The notes: generated from the sequence alone by a model not told the origin. Shown: positions 1 through 8,350, counted from the first letter of the stretch. The stretch: DNA of 64,000 bases from Alphaproteobacteria bacterium (GCA_024413465.1 JAKSVU010000005.1:39888-103887), one strand, 5' to 3'. A program made the numbers and translations.

Positions 1-607
1 TCGTCTTTAAACGAACTGTAATTGAAATTTCATCTTCATTGATAACCTCATAAAAAGATTGTTCCTTTATCATTTGTCTTACACATTGTGTCGGAAACAA
101 AAATTCTAATGTCTTTTCAAATTTTTCCGAAAATTTAGCAATTTTAGGACAACACCGAATCATTATATTTTGACATTGTGAAGGAAAATCTGAAATATCA
201 ACTAAAAGTGGATTATCTGAACAATCAAATGTCCCTTCTACTTTTTCTGGACATCCCTCTAAATTTGTGAGCTGATTGTCAGAACAATCAAAATTTCCTT
301 TTATCTCTTTTGGACAACCTTTTAAACTCGTTAATTGATTTTCAGAACAAGTAAAGTAACCTTCTACTTTTTCTGGGCAACCTTCTAAATTTGTTAATTG
401 ATTTTCAGAACAATCAAAAGCTCCCTTTATTTTTTTAGGACAACCTTTTAAATTGATTAATTTATTACAATTACACTCAAAAGCTCCGTTTATTTCCTTT
501 GGACAACCTTCCAAACTGGTTAATCTTTTTCCTGAACAATCAAAATATCCATCATAATATTTGAGATTTGTAATTTTTCCTTTTTTTACATTAAATGAGC
601 AACTCAT
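1..607 (-). CDS. Cys/Leu 21-residue repeat protein, C-terminus cut by window edge
   Basis: This is the third of three tandem paralogues and its last residues lie beyond position 1. It starts at an ATG (607) preceded by GGGAGG. After about 28 N-terminal residues come five 21-residue units of the type LTNLEGCPEKVEGYFTCSEN, then a non-repeat tail shared with the two upstream paralogues (LLVDISDxPS, CPKI, FPTxxVRxxIK, FYEV.NED). About 202 codons are visible. No signal peptide or membrane segment is seen. The regular Leu and Asn positions suggest a leucine-rich-repeat-like solenoid, with two Cys per unit. Similar LTSLEGCP repeats are, from memory, found in phage and bacterial hypothetical proteins. 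The function is unknown. Confidence 0.75.
   Translation of the reverse strand, partial: MSCSFNVKKGKITNLKYYDGYFDCSGKRLTSLEGCPKEINGAFECNCNKLINLKGCPKKIKGAFDCSENQLTNLEGCPEKVEGYFTCSENQLTSLKGCPKEIKGNFDCSDNQLTNLEGCPEKVEGTFDCSDNPLLVDISDFPSQCQNIMIRCCPKIAKFSEKFEKTLEFLFPTQCVRQMIKEQSFYEVINEDEISITVRLKT
209..523 (-). repeat. 63-bp coding tandem repeats, 5 copies
   Basis: Five in-frame 63-bp units, residues 29-133 of the partial paralogue; same unit family as the two arrays upstream of it. Confidence 0.82.
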
Positions 608-628
608 AGCAATCCTCCCAAATTGTTT

Positions 629-1453
629 TTACAAATCATCTAGCAATTTTTCACCTATCGTCTTTAGGCGAACTGTAATTGAAAATTTATCTTCATTGAC
701 AACTTCATAAAAAGGGTGCTTTTTTATCCTTCGTCTTACCAATTTTGTCGGGAAGCAAAATTTCAAAGTATTATCTATTTGCTTTGGAAATTTTGTAATT
801 TTAGGACAATCCTCAATCTCTATTTTTTGACAATTTGAAGGTAGATCTGAAATATCAACCAATAAAGAATTGTTTGCACAATCAAAATACTCATCTATCT
901 TTTCTGGACAACCTTCTAAACTTGTCAGTTGATTATGAGAACAATCAAAAGCTCCTTTTATTTCCTTTGGACATCCTTCTAAACTTGTTAGTTGATTCTG
1001 AGAACAGTCAAATTCCCCATCTACTTTTTCTGGACATCCCTCTAAATTTGTGAGATAATTTTCCCAACAACTGAAATCACCTTTTACTTCTTTCGGACAT
1101 CCTTTTAAACTCGTTAATTGATTATCAGAACAATTAAAATAACCTTCTACTTTTTCTGGACAACCTTCTAAATTCGTCAATTGATTTCCAAAACAATCAA
1201 AAGCTCCTTTTATTTCCTTTGGACATCCTTCTAAACTTGTCAATTGATTATCAGAACAATTAAATCGCCCCTCTACTTTTTTTGGACATCCTTTTAAACT
1301 CGTCAATTGATTTTTAGAACAATTAAAATAACCTTCTACTTTTTCTGGACAACCTTCTAAACTTGTTAATTGATCATCAAAACAATAAAAATTTCCTCCA
1401 TCATATTTGAGGTTTATAATCTTTCCATCTTTGACTTCAAATGAATAACTCAT
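629..1453 (-). CDS. Cys/Leu 21-residue repeat protein, 8 repeats
   Basis: This is the middle member of the tandem family, 274 residues. The ATG at 1453 is chosen over an upstream TTG because the GGGAA ribosome-binding site lies inside the longer version and the N-terminus (MSYSFEVKDGKIINLKY) then aligns with both paralogues. Eight 21-residue units span residues 29-196 (LTSLEGCPKEIKGAFDCS-N-Q pattern). A roughly 78-residue unique tail ends in IGEKLLDDL. It lies 20 bp from the gene upstream and 21 bp from the gene downstream, so the three are probably one transcript. Cytoplasmic location is inferred from the absence of a signal peptide. The role is unknown; a binding scaffold is the natural guess for a solenoid repeat. 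Confidence 0.78.
   Translation of the reverse strand: MSYSFEVKDGKIINLKYDGGNFYCFDDQLTSLEGCPEKVEGYFNCSKNQLTSLKGCPKKVEGRFNCSDNQLTSLEGCPKEIKGAFDCFGNQLTNLEGCPEKVEGYFNCSDNQLTSLKGCPKEVKGDFSCWENYLTNLEGCPEKVDGEFDCSQNQLTSLEGCPKEIKGAFDCSHNQLTSLEGCPEKIDEYFDCANNSLLVDISDLPSNCQKIEIEDCPKITKFPKQIDNTLKFCFPTKLVRRRIKKHPFYEVVNEDKFSITVRLKTIGEKLLDDL
866..1369 (-). repeat. 63-bp coding tandem repeats, 8 copies
   Basis: Eight in-frame 63-bp units of the same family as at 1711-2592, encoding residues 29-196 of the middle paralogue. Confidence 0.85.
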
Positions 1454-1473
1454 AACAATATTTCCCAATTATT

Positions 1474-2676
1474 TTACAAATCATCTAACAATTTCTTACC
1501 TATCGTCTTTTGACGAACTGTAATTGAAAATTCATCTTCATTGACAACCTCATAAAAAGATTGTTCTTTTATCCGTTGTCTTACACATTGTGTCGGATGT
1601 ATAAAATTCAAAGTATTATCTATTTGACATGGAAATTTAGTAATTTTATGACAATTCTCAATGTCTATTTCTTGACAATTTGAAGGTATATCTGAAATAT
1701 CAACCAATAAGGTATTACCAGAACAACTAAAATTACCTTTTATCTCTTTTGGACAACCTTTTAAACTAGTCAGTCGATTATACGAACAAGAAAAATTACC
1801 GATTACTTTTTCTGGGCAACCTTCTAAATTTGTCAATTGATTTCCAGAACAATCAAAAGCTTCTTTTATTTCTTTTGGACATCCTTCTAAGCTTGTGAGT
1901 TGATTTCCATAACAATAAAAAAAGCCTTTTATCTCTTTTGGACAACCTTTTAAACTTGTCAATCGATTATACGAACAAGTAAAATTTCCGATTACTTTTT
2001 CTGAGCAACCTTTTAAATTCGTCAATTGATTTCCAGAACAATCAAAAGCTCCGTTTATTTCCTTTGGACATCCTTCTAAACTCGTCAATTGATTATCAGA
2101 ACAATTAAATCGCCCCTCTACTTTTTTTGGACATCCTTCTAAGCTTGTGAGTTGATTTCCATAACAATAAAAAGAGCTTTTTATCTCTTTAGGACAACAT
2201 TCCAAACTTATTAATTGATTATGAGAACAATTAAAATCTCCTTCTATTTTTCCAGGGCATCCATCCAAACTTGCTAGTTGATTACAAGAACAATCAAAAT
2301 CTCCTTCTACTTTTTTTGGACATCCCTCTAAATTTGTGAGTTGATTTCTAGAACAATCAAAAGCTCCCTTTATTTCCTTTGGACATTCTTCTAAACTCGT
2401 CAATTGATTACCAGAACAATCAAATTTTCCATCTACTTTTTTTGGACATCCCTCTAAATTTGTGAGTCGATTTTCAGAACAATCAAAATCTCCCATTGTC
2501 TCTTTGGGACAATTTTCTAAACTTGTCAATTGATTGACAGAACAATTAAAATTCCCATCTACTTTTTTCGGGCATCCATCCAAACTAGTCATTTTATTGC
2601 GAGAACAATCAAAATCACCTCCACCATATTTGAGATTGATAATCTTTCTATCTTTGACATCAAATGAACTTTTCAC
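1474..2676 (-). CDS. Cys/Leu 21-residue repeat protein, 14 repeats
   Basis: This is the first and longest member of the family, 400 residues. The start is GTG at 2676 with TTAGGAG eight bases upstream. Fourteen consecutive 21-residue units occupy residues 29-322. Each carries GCP at unit positions 6-8 and a second Cys in the F-D/N/Y-C motif, although one unit has GCS and others ECP, NCP or CCP. The conserved tail follows. The number of units differs from the paralogues (14 versus 8 and 5), while the N-terminal 28 residues and the tail stay alignable, which points to unit gain and loss by recombination between 63-bp DNA repeats. It heads the presumed operon. Function is unknown. Confidence 0.78.
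   Translation of the reverse strand: MKSSFDVKDRKIINLKYGGGDFDCSRNKMTSLDGCPKKVDGNFNCSVNQLTSLENCPKETMGDFDCSENRLTNLEGCPKKVDGKFDCSGNQLTSLEECPKEIKGAFDCSRNQLTNLEGCPKKVEGDFDCSCNQLASLDGCPGKIEGDFNCSHNQLISLECCPKEIKSSFYCYGNQLTSLEGCPKKVEGRFNCSDNQLTSLEGCPKEINGAFDCSGNQLTNLKGCSEKVIGNFTCSYNRLTSLKGCPKEIKGFFYCYGNQLTSLEGCPKEIKEAFDCSGNQLTNLEGCPEKVIGNFSCSYNRLTSLKGCPKEIKGNFSCSGNTLLVDISDIPSNCQEIDIENCHKITKFPCQIDNTLNFIHPTQCVRQRIKEQSFYEVVNEDEFSITVRQKTIGKKLLDDL
1711..2592 (-). repeat. 63-bp coding tandem repeats, 14 copies
   Basis: Fourteen in-frame 63-bp units encode 21 residues each. Neighbouring units are near-identical over long runs, including those encoding GCPKEIKGAFDCSGNQ, and alternate between KEIKGAFDC and KKVEG/EKVxG types. 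Related arrays lie at 866-1369 (8 units) and 209-523 (5 units). Confidence 0.85.
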
Positions 2677-2883
2677 ATCTAATCTCCTAAATTGTTTTTA
2701 CGTAAAAAACTTTTTCATATAATCTATCAATATCATCTCAAACAGACAAAATGAGTCATACAAATTCCATTTAATACGCTATAATTTTATCAAGAGTTTT
2801 TCATTGGAAAAAAGCCATAAAAAAAGACAATTAAGTTCATTAGAACAATAAAATTGATTAAATAGATCAAAATACTTTATAAA

Positions 2884-2917
2884 AATAAACCCTTGCTACA
2901 AAGCAAGGGCTTATTTT
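2884..2917. terminator. Bidirectional rho-independent terminator-like hairpin
   Basis: The stem CCCTTGC (2890-2896) pairs with GCAAGGG (2903-2909) around a six-base loop, flanked by A-rich sequence on the left and TTATTTT on the right, so it could stop transcripts of either strand. The nearest minus-strand gene upstream is the small lipoprotein at 3188-3319. Confidence 0.65.
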
Positions 2918-2957
2918 ATTGAAATCCGAGAAATTAGGAGCATAAAATAAAAATGAC

Positions 2958-3025
2958 AAAGACCTCTCTCCCAAGCATTCCCCGTTTTGACCTCTCAATT
3001 AGCCACGAAAGGATAAGGTCTTTTT
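2958..3025. other. Structured intergenic element
   Basis: AAAGACC (2958-2964) pairs with GGTCTTT (3017-3023), followed by further Ts. The roughly 52-base interior is less AT-rich than its surroundings and contains GACCTCTC twice. It could be a small RNA with its own terminator, or a degenerate palindromic element. No known RNA family was recognised. Confidence 0.35.
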
Positions 3026-3187
3026 GATAACTATAAATAAACATAACATCCCTTATAGACAAAGCGTGTCATATTTTTTTAATTATCTCAAAAATAAATT
3101 AAGAAAAATTAATGGCTCTAGTGGTATTTAGCCTCTCACAACTGTCAAAGATGGGAATTTTACAACTAATTCAAAATAAATTTATTC

Positions 3188-3319
3188 TCAATCTACATAA
3201 CTTCCAGGAACAGGACAAATATTTTTGCCATCATTATAATTTCCAATACAATAAGGATCACACGCTTGTAGAGCAAGGGAAGAAAGAACTAAAGCTAAAG
3301 CAAGAATTAATTTTTTCAT
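3188..3319 (-). CDS. Small lipoprotein, 43 residues
   Basis: The ATG at 3319 has GGGGAG eight bases upstream. The product starts MKKLILALALVLSSLALQAC, a classic signal peptide with a lipobox (LQAC, Cys20), and has only 23 mature residues with two further Cys (DPYC and NICP). Asp follows the lipidated Cys, which in enterobacteria favours inner-membrane retention; whether that applies here is unknown. Size and layout resemble entericidin-like lipoproteins, but no sequence family is recognised. A longer in-frame version (to 3370) was rejected because it buries the signal peptide. It is divergent from the leader-peptide gene at 3481. Confidence 0.65.
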   Translation of the reverse strand: MKKLILALALVLSSLALQACDPYCIGNYNDGKNICPVPGSYVD

Positions 3320-3480
3320 GACACATCTCCCCATATAATCATTACATTTATAAAACGAATAAAAAAGCAAATGGTTACAAAAAAAATAAAAAAAATTTCT
3401 AACTTTATAAATTTTTTGTAACTATTTTTCATTTTATCCGTTTCACTAATTAGAAGGAACACCTTTTTAGGAGAACAAAC

Positions 3481-3744
3481 ATGGAAAAAGAAAATAAATT
3501 AGTTAACGAACAAGAAGCTAAAGAAAACGAAATCGTTGAATTAAAAGATGATGATTTATCTACAATTACTGCTGGTTCAGGGAATCAGGTTTTAGATTCA
3601 CACAAAAATGAGGTACTCAAAAACAAAAATGATGTTAGACGAAGCAACACTTGCGTTTTAGATTCACACAAAAATGAGGTACTCAAAAACTTACTTTTAT
3701 CTTCTATTTTCTTTCAGTACCGTTTTAGATTCACACAAAAATGA
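3481..3744 (+). CDS. Double-glycine-type leader peptide, core region replaced by CRISPR-like repeats
   Basis: The ATG at 3481 follows AGGAGAACAAAC. The first 36 residues (MEKENK... VELKDDDLSTITAGSG) closely match the leader of the neighbour at 3770 and have the form of a bacteriocin-type double-glycine leader (EL.DD.L..ITAG) cut by C39 peptidases. After codon 36 (SGNQ) the frame runs directly into the 36-bp repeats and spacers at 3589-3744, so residues 37-87 (VLDSHKNEVLKN twice, then a third copy in another frame) are probably not an evolved peptide core. The gene is therefore likely broken or chimeric. The leader portion is well supported; the C-terminus is not. Confidence 0.5.
   Translation: MEKENKLVNEQEAKENEIVELKDDDLSTITAGSGNQVLDSHKNEVLKNKNDVRRSNTCVLDSHKNEVLKNLLLSSIFFQYRFRFTQK
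3589..3744 (+). CRISPR. CRISPR-like mini-array, 36-bp repeats, 2 spacers
   Basis: Two identical 36-bp repeats lie at 3589-3624 and 3655-3690. They begin GTTTTAGATTCA and end GGTACTCAAAAAC. They are separated by a unique 30-base spacer (3625-3654). A second spacer (3691-3721, 31 bases) leads to a third copy matching only its first 23 bases (3722-3744), as expected for a degenerate distal repeat. A GTTTTAGA start, an AAAAC end, 36-bp length and 30-base spacers are the hallmarks of type II repeats. The pattern puts the leader end upstream, in the leader-peptide gene. No cas gene or tracrRNA anti-repeat was recognised in the window. Three copies is a short array, so a non-CRISPR direct repeat remains possible. 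Confidence 0.7.
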
Positions 3745-3769
3745 ATAAATTTAAAATTGGAGAATATCC

Positions 3770-3961
3770 ATGGAAAAAGAAACAAAAGATACAGAAGTTG
3801 TCGAGTTGAAAGATGAAGAATTATCTGCAATCACTGCTGGTTCTAATAGTTTAATCACCTCAGAATTTACCGAAAAAGATCGATACGTTTGTACGGGCAA
3901 AATTTCTCCACGGAAGCTAGAAATATGCTCACGATATGCTGAATATAAATTAGAAAATTGA
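3770..3961 (+). CDS. Small secreted peptide precursor with double-glycine-type leader
   Basis: 63 residues; the ATG follows TTGGAGAATATCC. The leader (MEKETKDTEVVELKDEELSAITAG, residues 1-24) is homologous to that at 3481 and resembles leaders removed by peptidase-containing ABC exporters, with Ala-Gly rather than Gly-Gly at the cleavage site. The predicted core (residues 25-63) has two Cys (YVCTG and EICSR), is charged, and has no membrane segment. It could be a bacteriocin, a signalling peptide or a modified-peptide precursor. No exporter or modification enzyme is in the window. It converges on the Fic gene, with a weak AATAAAGA/TCTTTATT stem between them. Confidence 0.62.
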   Translation: MEKETKDTEVVELKDEELSAITAGSNSLITSEFTEKDRYVCTGKISPRKLEICSRYAEYKLEN

Positions 3962-3989
3962 TTAATTAATCCCTCAAAAATAAAGAATA

Positions 3990-5051
3990 TCAATCTTTAT
4001 TAAACGTATAAGAAACACCTTTTGTTGTTCCTTGTTTTACCAAAAAACCTTTTTTTACCAATCCTTGAACAGATTTTCGAACTGTTTCGGATTTTTTACC
4101 CGTTAATTGAATTATTTCAGCCATATCTAGCTCAGACTTATTGATAAATAAATCCAAAATCTCCCGAGCTGTTGTCGGCAACCTGTCTTCATTTGAATTG
4201 TGCAATTTCTGAATCTTACTTTCCAAAAGTCTTTTCTGTTTTTGTAATGATGTTATAAAAAACGTTAACCAAGGTTCATAATCAACCTTATCAGTCCAAA
4301 TCGTTTTTTGAGTTCCTCTCAACGCTCTATAATACGCATCCTTATTGGCTTCAATCATTGATTCCATTGAAGCATACGGCATATAGCCGTATTTATTTTT
4401 GAGCATTAAAAGCACTGTCAATGCCCTAGACATTCTTCCATTTCCATCAATAAACGGATGAATAGATAAGAAATGAACAACAAAAATACCTATGGTGATA
4501 ATCGGATGAAGGAAATGATCCTCAAAAGTATCATTCGTCCATTGAATCAATTCCCTCATCAAACGAGGTGTATCAAAAGGCGTTGCCGTTTCAAAGATTG
4601 TTCCAATTTCTTTTCCATTTACATCATAAGCGGCAACCCTATTTGAATCTGTTTTATATTCACCACGATGACGTTCATCTTTTGAAGAATATTTTAACAA
4701 AATTTGATGAAGCTGTTTTATATAATTCTCAGTTAATGGAATATCATCATAATTTTCAAAAATAGTGTTAATCAATTCTGAATAACCTGCAACTTCCTCC
4801 TCATCTCTTGATTTAAATGACGTTTGATTGATATGACTGAACAATTCTTCAATCTCTGCATCAGTCATCTTATTTCCCTCAATACGATTTGATGAACCAA
4901 CAGATTCAATCGTTGCAACACGCTTCATCACCTTTAAATCAGCCTGTGATAATTTTAAAGCATCCGAATACCAAGATCCAACAAACTTATCAATTTCTGC
5001 AATTTTATTAAGCATATCCGGCGTGATGATAATATCTTTTATTCTTGGCAT
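3990..5051 (-). CDS. Fic-domain protein with C-terminal winged helix
   Basis: 353 residues from the ATG at 5051, which has AGGAG eight bases upstream; a longer frame to 5090 lacks a ribosome-binding site and crosses the promoter. The core motif HPFIDGNGR (198-206) is complete, so AMP or a related nucleotide group could be transferred to a target protein. The inhibitory motif S-x-x-x-E-G (SNRIEG, 54-59) lies upstream in the same chain, the arrangement of class II, self-inhibited Fic proteins. The last 65 residues (TAREILDLFI... SETVRKSVQGLVKKG) look like a winged helix, so it may bind DNA. The target is unknown. Four phased repeats overlap its promoter. Confidence 0.88.
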   Translation of the reverse strand: MPRIKDIIITPDMLNKIAEIDKFVGSWYSDALKLSQADLKVMKRVATIESVGSSNRIEGNKMTDAEIEELFSHINQTSFKSRDEEEVAGYSELINTIFENYDDIPLTENYIKQLHQILLKYSSKDERHRGEYKTDSNRVAAYDVNGKEIGTIFETATPFDTPRLMRELIQWTNDTFEDHFLHPIITIGIFVVHFLSIHPFIDGNGRMSRALTVLLMLKNKYGYMPYASMESMIEANKDAYYRALRGTQKTIWTDKVDYEPWLTFFITSLQKQKRLLESKIQKLHNSNEDRLPTTAREILDLFINKSELDMAEIIQLTGKKSETVRKSVQGLVKKGFLVKQGTTKGVSYTFNKD

Positions 5052-5070
5052 TATTTTTCTCCTTTCCCAT

Positions 5071-5124
5071 ATATTACCAAATAATCCCAAATAGTCAATA
5101 ATACTTCCCAGATATTCCCAAATA
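5071..5124 (-). promoter_or_regulatory. fic promoter with four phased CCCAAATA repeats
   Basis: On the minus strand TTGACT (5098-5093) and TAATAT (5076-5071) are separated by 16 bases. Plus-strand octamers ACCAAATA (5076), CCCAAATA (5086), CCCAGATA (5107) and CCCAAATA (5117) start at intervals of 10, 21 and 10 bases, so they lie on one face of the helix and cover the promoter. An operator is the natural reading, possibly for the winged helix of the Fic protein itself. Confidence 0.6.
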
Positions 5125-5162
5125 CCCTATTATATAATTGCTGATCTTATCTACTTTTCCAC

Positions 5163-5190
5163 AAAAAAACTCCTTCAAATTGAAGGAGTT
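5163..5190 (-). terminator. Rho-independent terminator after dnaJ
   Basis: AACTCCTTC (5168-5176) and GAAGGAGTT (5182-5190) form a 9-bp stem with a five-base loop. On the minus strand it is followed by a run of seven Ts, just beyond the dnaJ stop. Confidence 0.88.
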
Positions 5191-5197
5191 TTCCTTG

Positions 5198-6361
5198 TTA
5201 TTTTTTGATAAAATCTTTGATCTTATTGAAAAAGTTTGTTGATTGAGGACTTGAATCTGTTCCTAATTCTGCAAATTGTTTCAATAATTCTTTTTGTTTA
5301 CTGCTTAATTTAGTCGGTGTTTCGACTTGCAATTTCACGAATAAATCCCCAATTGAACGAGATTGTAAAGTTGTCATTCCTTTTTTACGCAAACGAATTT
5401 CCGTTCCTGATTGTGTTCCTGGTTCAATCTTTACTTTTTCCATCGAACCATCAATACAAGGAATCTCAATTTCTCCGCCCAAAGCTGCCGTTGTCATTGG
5501 TAAAGGCACGTTGCAATACAAATCTGATCCTTCACGAGCAAAAATAGGATGCTGTTTTACGTGAACGAAGATATATAAATCTCCATTTGCCCCCCCATTT
5601 GTACCGGCTTCACCTTGACCGGACAAACGCATACGATTATCCGTATCAATTCCAGCAGGGATAGTTACGTTCAAATTCTTCTTAGCTGAAACTTTTCCTG
5701 TTCCACGACATTTTTTACAAGGAGTTTTAATAACTTGACCAACTCCATGACATTGTGGACAAGGGCGTTCTTCAATAAAGAACCCAGATTGACGACGAAT
5801 ACGACCTGTTCCATGACACATATCACACGTTTCAGGTTTCGTTCCCTCAGCACATCCTGAACCATTACAATCAGGACATTTTTCAGTAGATTGAACTTCA
5901 ATTTCTTTTGAAAGACCTGTATAAGCTTCTTCCAAAGTAATTTCCATATCATAACGGATGTCAGCACCTCGTTGACCTTCTGAACGGGAAGAACGACGTT
6001 TTCCACCCATTCCGCCTCCGAATAAATCCGAGAACACGTCTTCGAACATACTGCCAAAACCACCGGCACCACCGAAATCGAAATTAAATCCGCCAAAACC
6101 ACCTCCGAAGCCACCGGCTCCTCCGCCAGCACCACCTTGAAATGCAGCTTTCCCATACTGATCATACGCGGCCCGTTTTTGAGGATCTTTTAAAATTTCA
6201 TAAGCTTCAGTTACTTCTTTAAATTTTGCTTCAGCTTCTTTATCACCAGGATTGCGATCCGGATGGTATTTCATTGCCAAAGTTCTATAAGCTTTTTTAA
6301 TTTCAGTATCACTTGCATTTTTTTGAATGCCAAGTAATTCATAATAATCAGTATCTGCCAT
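5198..6361 (-). CDS. dnaJ: Chaperone DnaJ
   Basis: 387 residues, usual length. The J domain (1-70) has HPD at 33-35, needed to stimulate DnaK ATPase. A Gly/Phe-rich linker follows (75-120). Four CxxCxGxG-type zinc motifs lie in residues 162-223 ([32 protein letters not shown]). The C-terminal substrate-binding domains fill the rest, so this is a type I Hsp40. It lies downstream of dnaK on the same strand with a 78-bp gap that holds a strong hairpin, and probably shares the dnaK heat-shock promoter. The cytoplasmic client-delivery role is known for the family. Confidence 0.97.
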   Translation of the reverse strand: MADTDYYELLGIQKNASDTEIKKAYRTLAMKYHPDRNPGDKEAEAKFKEVTEAYEILKDPQKRAAYDQYGKAAFQGGAGGGAGGFGGGFGGFNFDFGGAGGFGSMFEDVFSDLFGGGMGGKRRSSRSEGQRGADIRYDMEITLEEAYTGLSKEIEVQSTEKCPDCNGSGCAEGTKPETCDMCHGTGRIRRQSGFFIEERPCPQCHGVGQVIKTPCKKCRGTGKVSAKKNLNVTIPAGIDTDNRMRLSGQGEAGTNGGANGDLYIFVHVKQHPIFAREGSDLYCNVPLPMTTAALGGEIEIPCIDGSMEKVKIEPGTQSGTEIRLRKKGMTTLQSRSIGDLFVKLQVETPTKLSSKQKELLKQFAELGTDSSPQSTNFFNKIKDFIKK

Positions 6362-6385
6362 AATCTTTTCCGTTTATCAAGGAAG

Positions 6386-6414
6386 CCCTTTCCCCATTTT
6401 TTATGGGGAAAGGG
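6386..6414 (-). other. dnaK-dnaJ intergenic hairpin
   Basis: A perfect 12-bp stem, CCCTTTCCCCAT (6386-6397) with ATGGGGAAAGGG (6403-6414), has a five-base loop. No T-run follows on the minus strand, so a classical terminator is unlikely. It may stabilise dnaK mRNA or reduce dnaJ expression relative to dnaK. Confidence 0.7.
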
Positions 6415-6439
6415 TCGAGGTTTTCTTTTATTTTAAAGT

Positions 6440-8350
6440 CTATTTTTTGACTTCTTCAAAGTCAGCATCAACAACACCGTCATCTTCAGCTGGTTTTGCT
6501 TGTTCAGCACCTGCACCAGCAGCACCGGCTGCAGCACCAGCAGCTTGTTGAGCTTTATACAAAGCTTCACCAATCTTCATAGCAGATTGCATTAAAGCTT
6601 CTGTTTTTGATTTAATTGTATCTGCATCACCTGATTCTAAAACGTCTTGTAATGCTTTGATATCAGCTTCGACTTTTGAACGATCATCAGCAGATACTTT
6701 ATCACCTAATTCCTTCATGTTCTTTTCTGTTTCATGAATCAAGGTTTCTGCATGGTTCTTAGCATCAATAGCTTCACGACGTTTTTTATCTTCACTTGCA
6801 TGAGATTCTGCATCTTTGACCATCTTTTCGATATCAGCATCTGACAAACCACCACTGGATTGAACACGAACTGTTTGTTCCTTACCTGTAGCTTTATCCT
6901 TTGCAGAAACGTTTACGATACCGTTAGCGTCAATATCAAATGTTACTTCGATTTGTGGCATACCGCGTGGAGCAGCAGGAATACCAACCAAGTCAAATTG
7001 AGCTAATAACTTGTTGTCTGCAGCCATTTCGCGTTCACCTTGGAATACACGAATTGTTACTGCTGTTTGTCCATCTTCTGCTGTAGAGAATACTTGAGAT
7101 TTCTTTGTAGGAATTGTCGTATTACGATCGATCAAGCGTGTGAATACACCACCTAACGTTTCAATACCCAATGATAATGGGGTAACATCCAACAACAAAA
7201 CGTCTTTTACTTCACCTTTCAATACACCACCTTGAATTGCTGCACCTGTAGCAACAACTTCATCTGGGTTTACACCCTTATGTGGTTCACGACCAAAGAA
7301 GTCCTTAACGATTTCTTGAACTTTTGGCATACGGGTCATACCACCAACCAAAATAACTTCGCTAATATCAGAAGCTTTTAATCCAGCATCCTTCAAAGCT
7401 TGTTCGCAAGGAAGTTTTGTACGTTCCAACAAATCTTCAACTAAAGATTCCAACTTTGAACGGGTTAAAGTAATATTCAAATGTTTTGGACCTGTTGCAT
7501 CTGCTGTAATAAATGGCAAGTTAATTTCCGTTTGTTGAGCAGAGGACAATTCGATCTTTGCTTTTTCTGCAGCTTCTTTCAAACGTTGTAAAGACAAGTT
7601 ATCTTTACGCAAATCAATACCGTTTGTTTTTTTGAATTCATCAGCTAAGTAATCGATAATACGAGCATCAAAATCTTCACCGCCCAAGAAAGTATCACCA
7701 TTTGTTGCTTTTACTTCAAATACGCCGTCTCCGATTTCCAAAATGGACACATCGAACGTACCACCACCCAAGTCGTAAACAACGATTGTACCAGAAGCAT
7801 TTTTATCCATTCCATAAGCCAAAGCTGCTGCTGTTGGTTCGTTAATGATACGCAATACTTCCAAACCAGCAATCTTACCAGCATCTTTTGTTGCTTGACG
7901 CTGAGAGTCATCAAAATAAGCAGGAACTGTAATAACAGCTTGTGTTACAGGTTCACCCAAATAAGCTTCAGCATCTGTTTTAATTTTTTGTAAAATATAG
8001 GCTGAAACCTGACTTGGAGCATATTTTTTTGAATAAGCATCTACCCAAGCATCTCCATTTTCACCAGAAATAATATTATATGGAACTAATCCTTTTGCGC
8101 GTTCAACTTGTTTATCGTTAAAACGACGACCGATCAAACGCTTAATAGCAAAAAAAGTTCCTTCTGGATTTGTAACAGCTTGACGTTTTGCTGCTTGTCC
8201 GACCAATTTTTCGCCTTCTTTTGAAAAAGCAACCATTGAAGGAGTTGTTCTTGTTCCTTCTGCGTTTTCAATGACGCGAGCGTCTTTGCCATCCATAATA
8301 GCAAAGCAAGAGTTTGTTGTACCTAAGTCAATACCAATAACTTTTCCCAT
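6440..8350 (-). CDS. dnaK: Chaperone DnaK (Hsp70)
   Basis: 636 residues, full length. The ATPase domain opens with GIDLGTTNS and carries [12 protein letters not shown] and VGGMTRMP. The substrate-binding domain follows ([14 protein letters not shown]). The C-terminus is Ala/Gly-rich and ends in DADFEEVKK, close to the EEVxK tail of bacterial DnaK. It refolds proteins in the cytoplasm together with DnaJ and GrpE; dnaJ is immediately downstream, and grpE was not found in this window. An RpoH-type promoter lies 50 bases upstream. The ATG context is unremarkable, but the start agrees with the family. Confidence 0.98.
   Translation of the reverse strand: MGKVIGIDLGTTNSCFAIMDGKDARVIENAEGTRTTPSMVAFSKEGEKLVGQAAKRQAVTNPEGTFFAIKRLIGRRFNDKQVERAKGLVPYNIISGENGDAWVDAYSKKYAPSQVSAYILQKIKTDAEAYLGEPVTQAVITVPAYFDDSQRQATKDAGKIAGLEVLRIINEPTAAALAYGMDKNASGTIVVYDLGGGTFDVSILEIGDGVFEVKATNGDTFLGGEDFDARIIDYLADEFKKTNGIDLRKDNLSLQRLKEAAEKAKIELSSAQQTEINLPFITADATGPKHLNITLTRSKLESLVEDLLERTKLPCEQALKDAGLKASDISEVILVGGMTRMPKVQEIVKDFFGREPHKGVNPDEVVATGAAIQGGVLKGEVKDVLLLDVTPLSLGIETLGGVFTRLIDRNTTIPTKKSQVFSTAEDGQTAVTIRVFQGEREMAADNKLLAQFDLVGIPAAPRGMPQIEVTFDIDANGIVNVSAKDKATGKEQTVRVQSSGGLSDADIEKMVKDAESHASEDKKRREAIDAKNHAETLIHETEKNMKELGDKVSADDRSKVEADIKALQDVLESGDADTIKSKTEALMQSAMKIGEALYKAQQAAGAAAGAAGAGAEQAKPAEDDGVVDADFEEVKK

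Larger units (their letters stand above)
2677..3187. other. Gene-free stretch with two hairpins
   Basis: No convincing gene was found in these 511 bases. The part next to the repeat-protein operon (2677-2880) is very AT-rich and must hold its promoter; no strong -35/-10 pair stands out. Two hairpin structures lie at 2884-2917 and 2958-3025. The rest is featureless. Confidence 0.5.

Noticed and set aside
2534..2722. Plus-strand frame antisense to the repeat-protein gene
   Set aside because: Its sequence is the complement of 63-bp repeats, with no start site; antisense shadow.
3112..3321. 69-codon plus-strand frame
   Set aside because: It is antisense to the lipoprotein gene, with no ribosome-binding site or recognised motif.
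3188..3370. Longer version of the small lipoprotein starting at 3370
   Set aside because: It would place 17 residues before a complete signal peptide; the ATG at 3319 has a strong ribosome-binding site.
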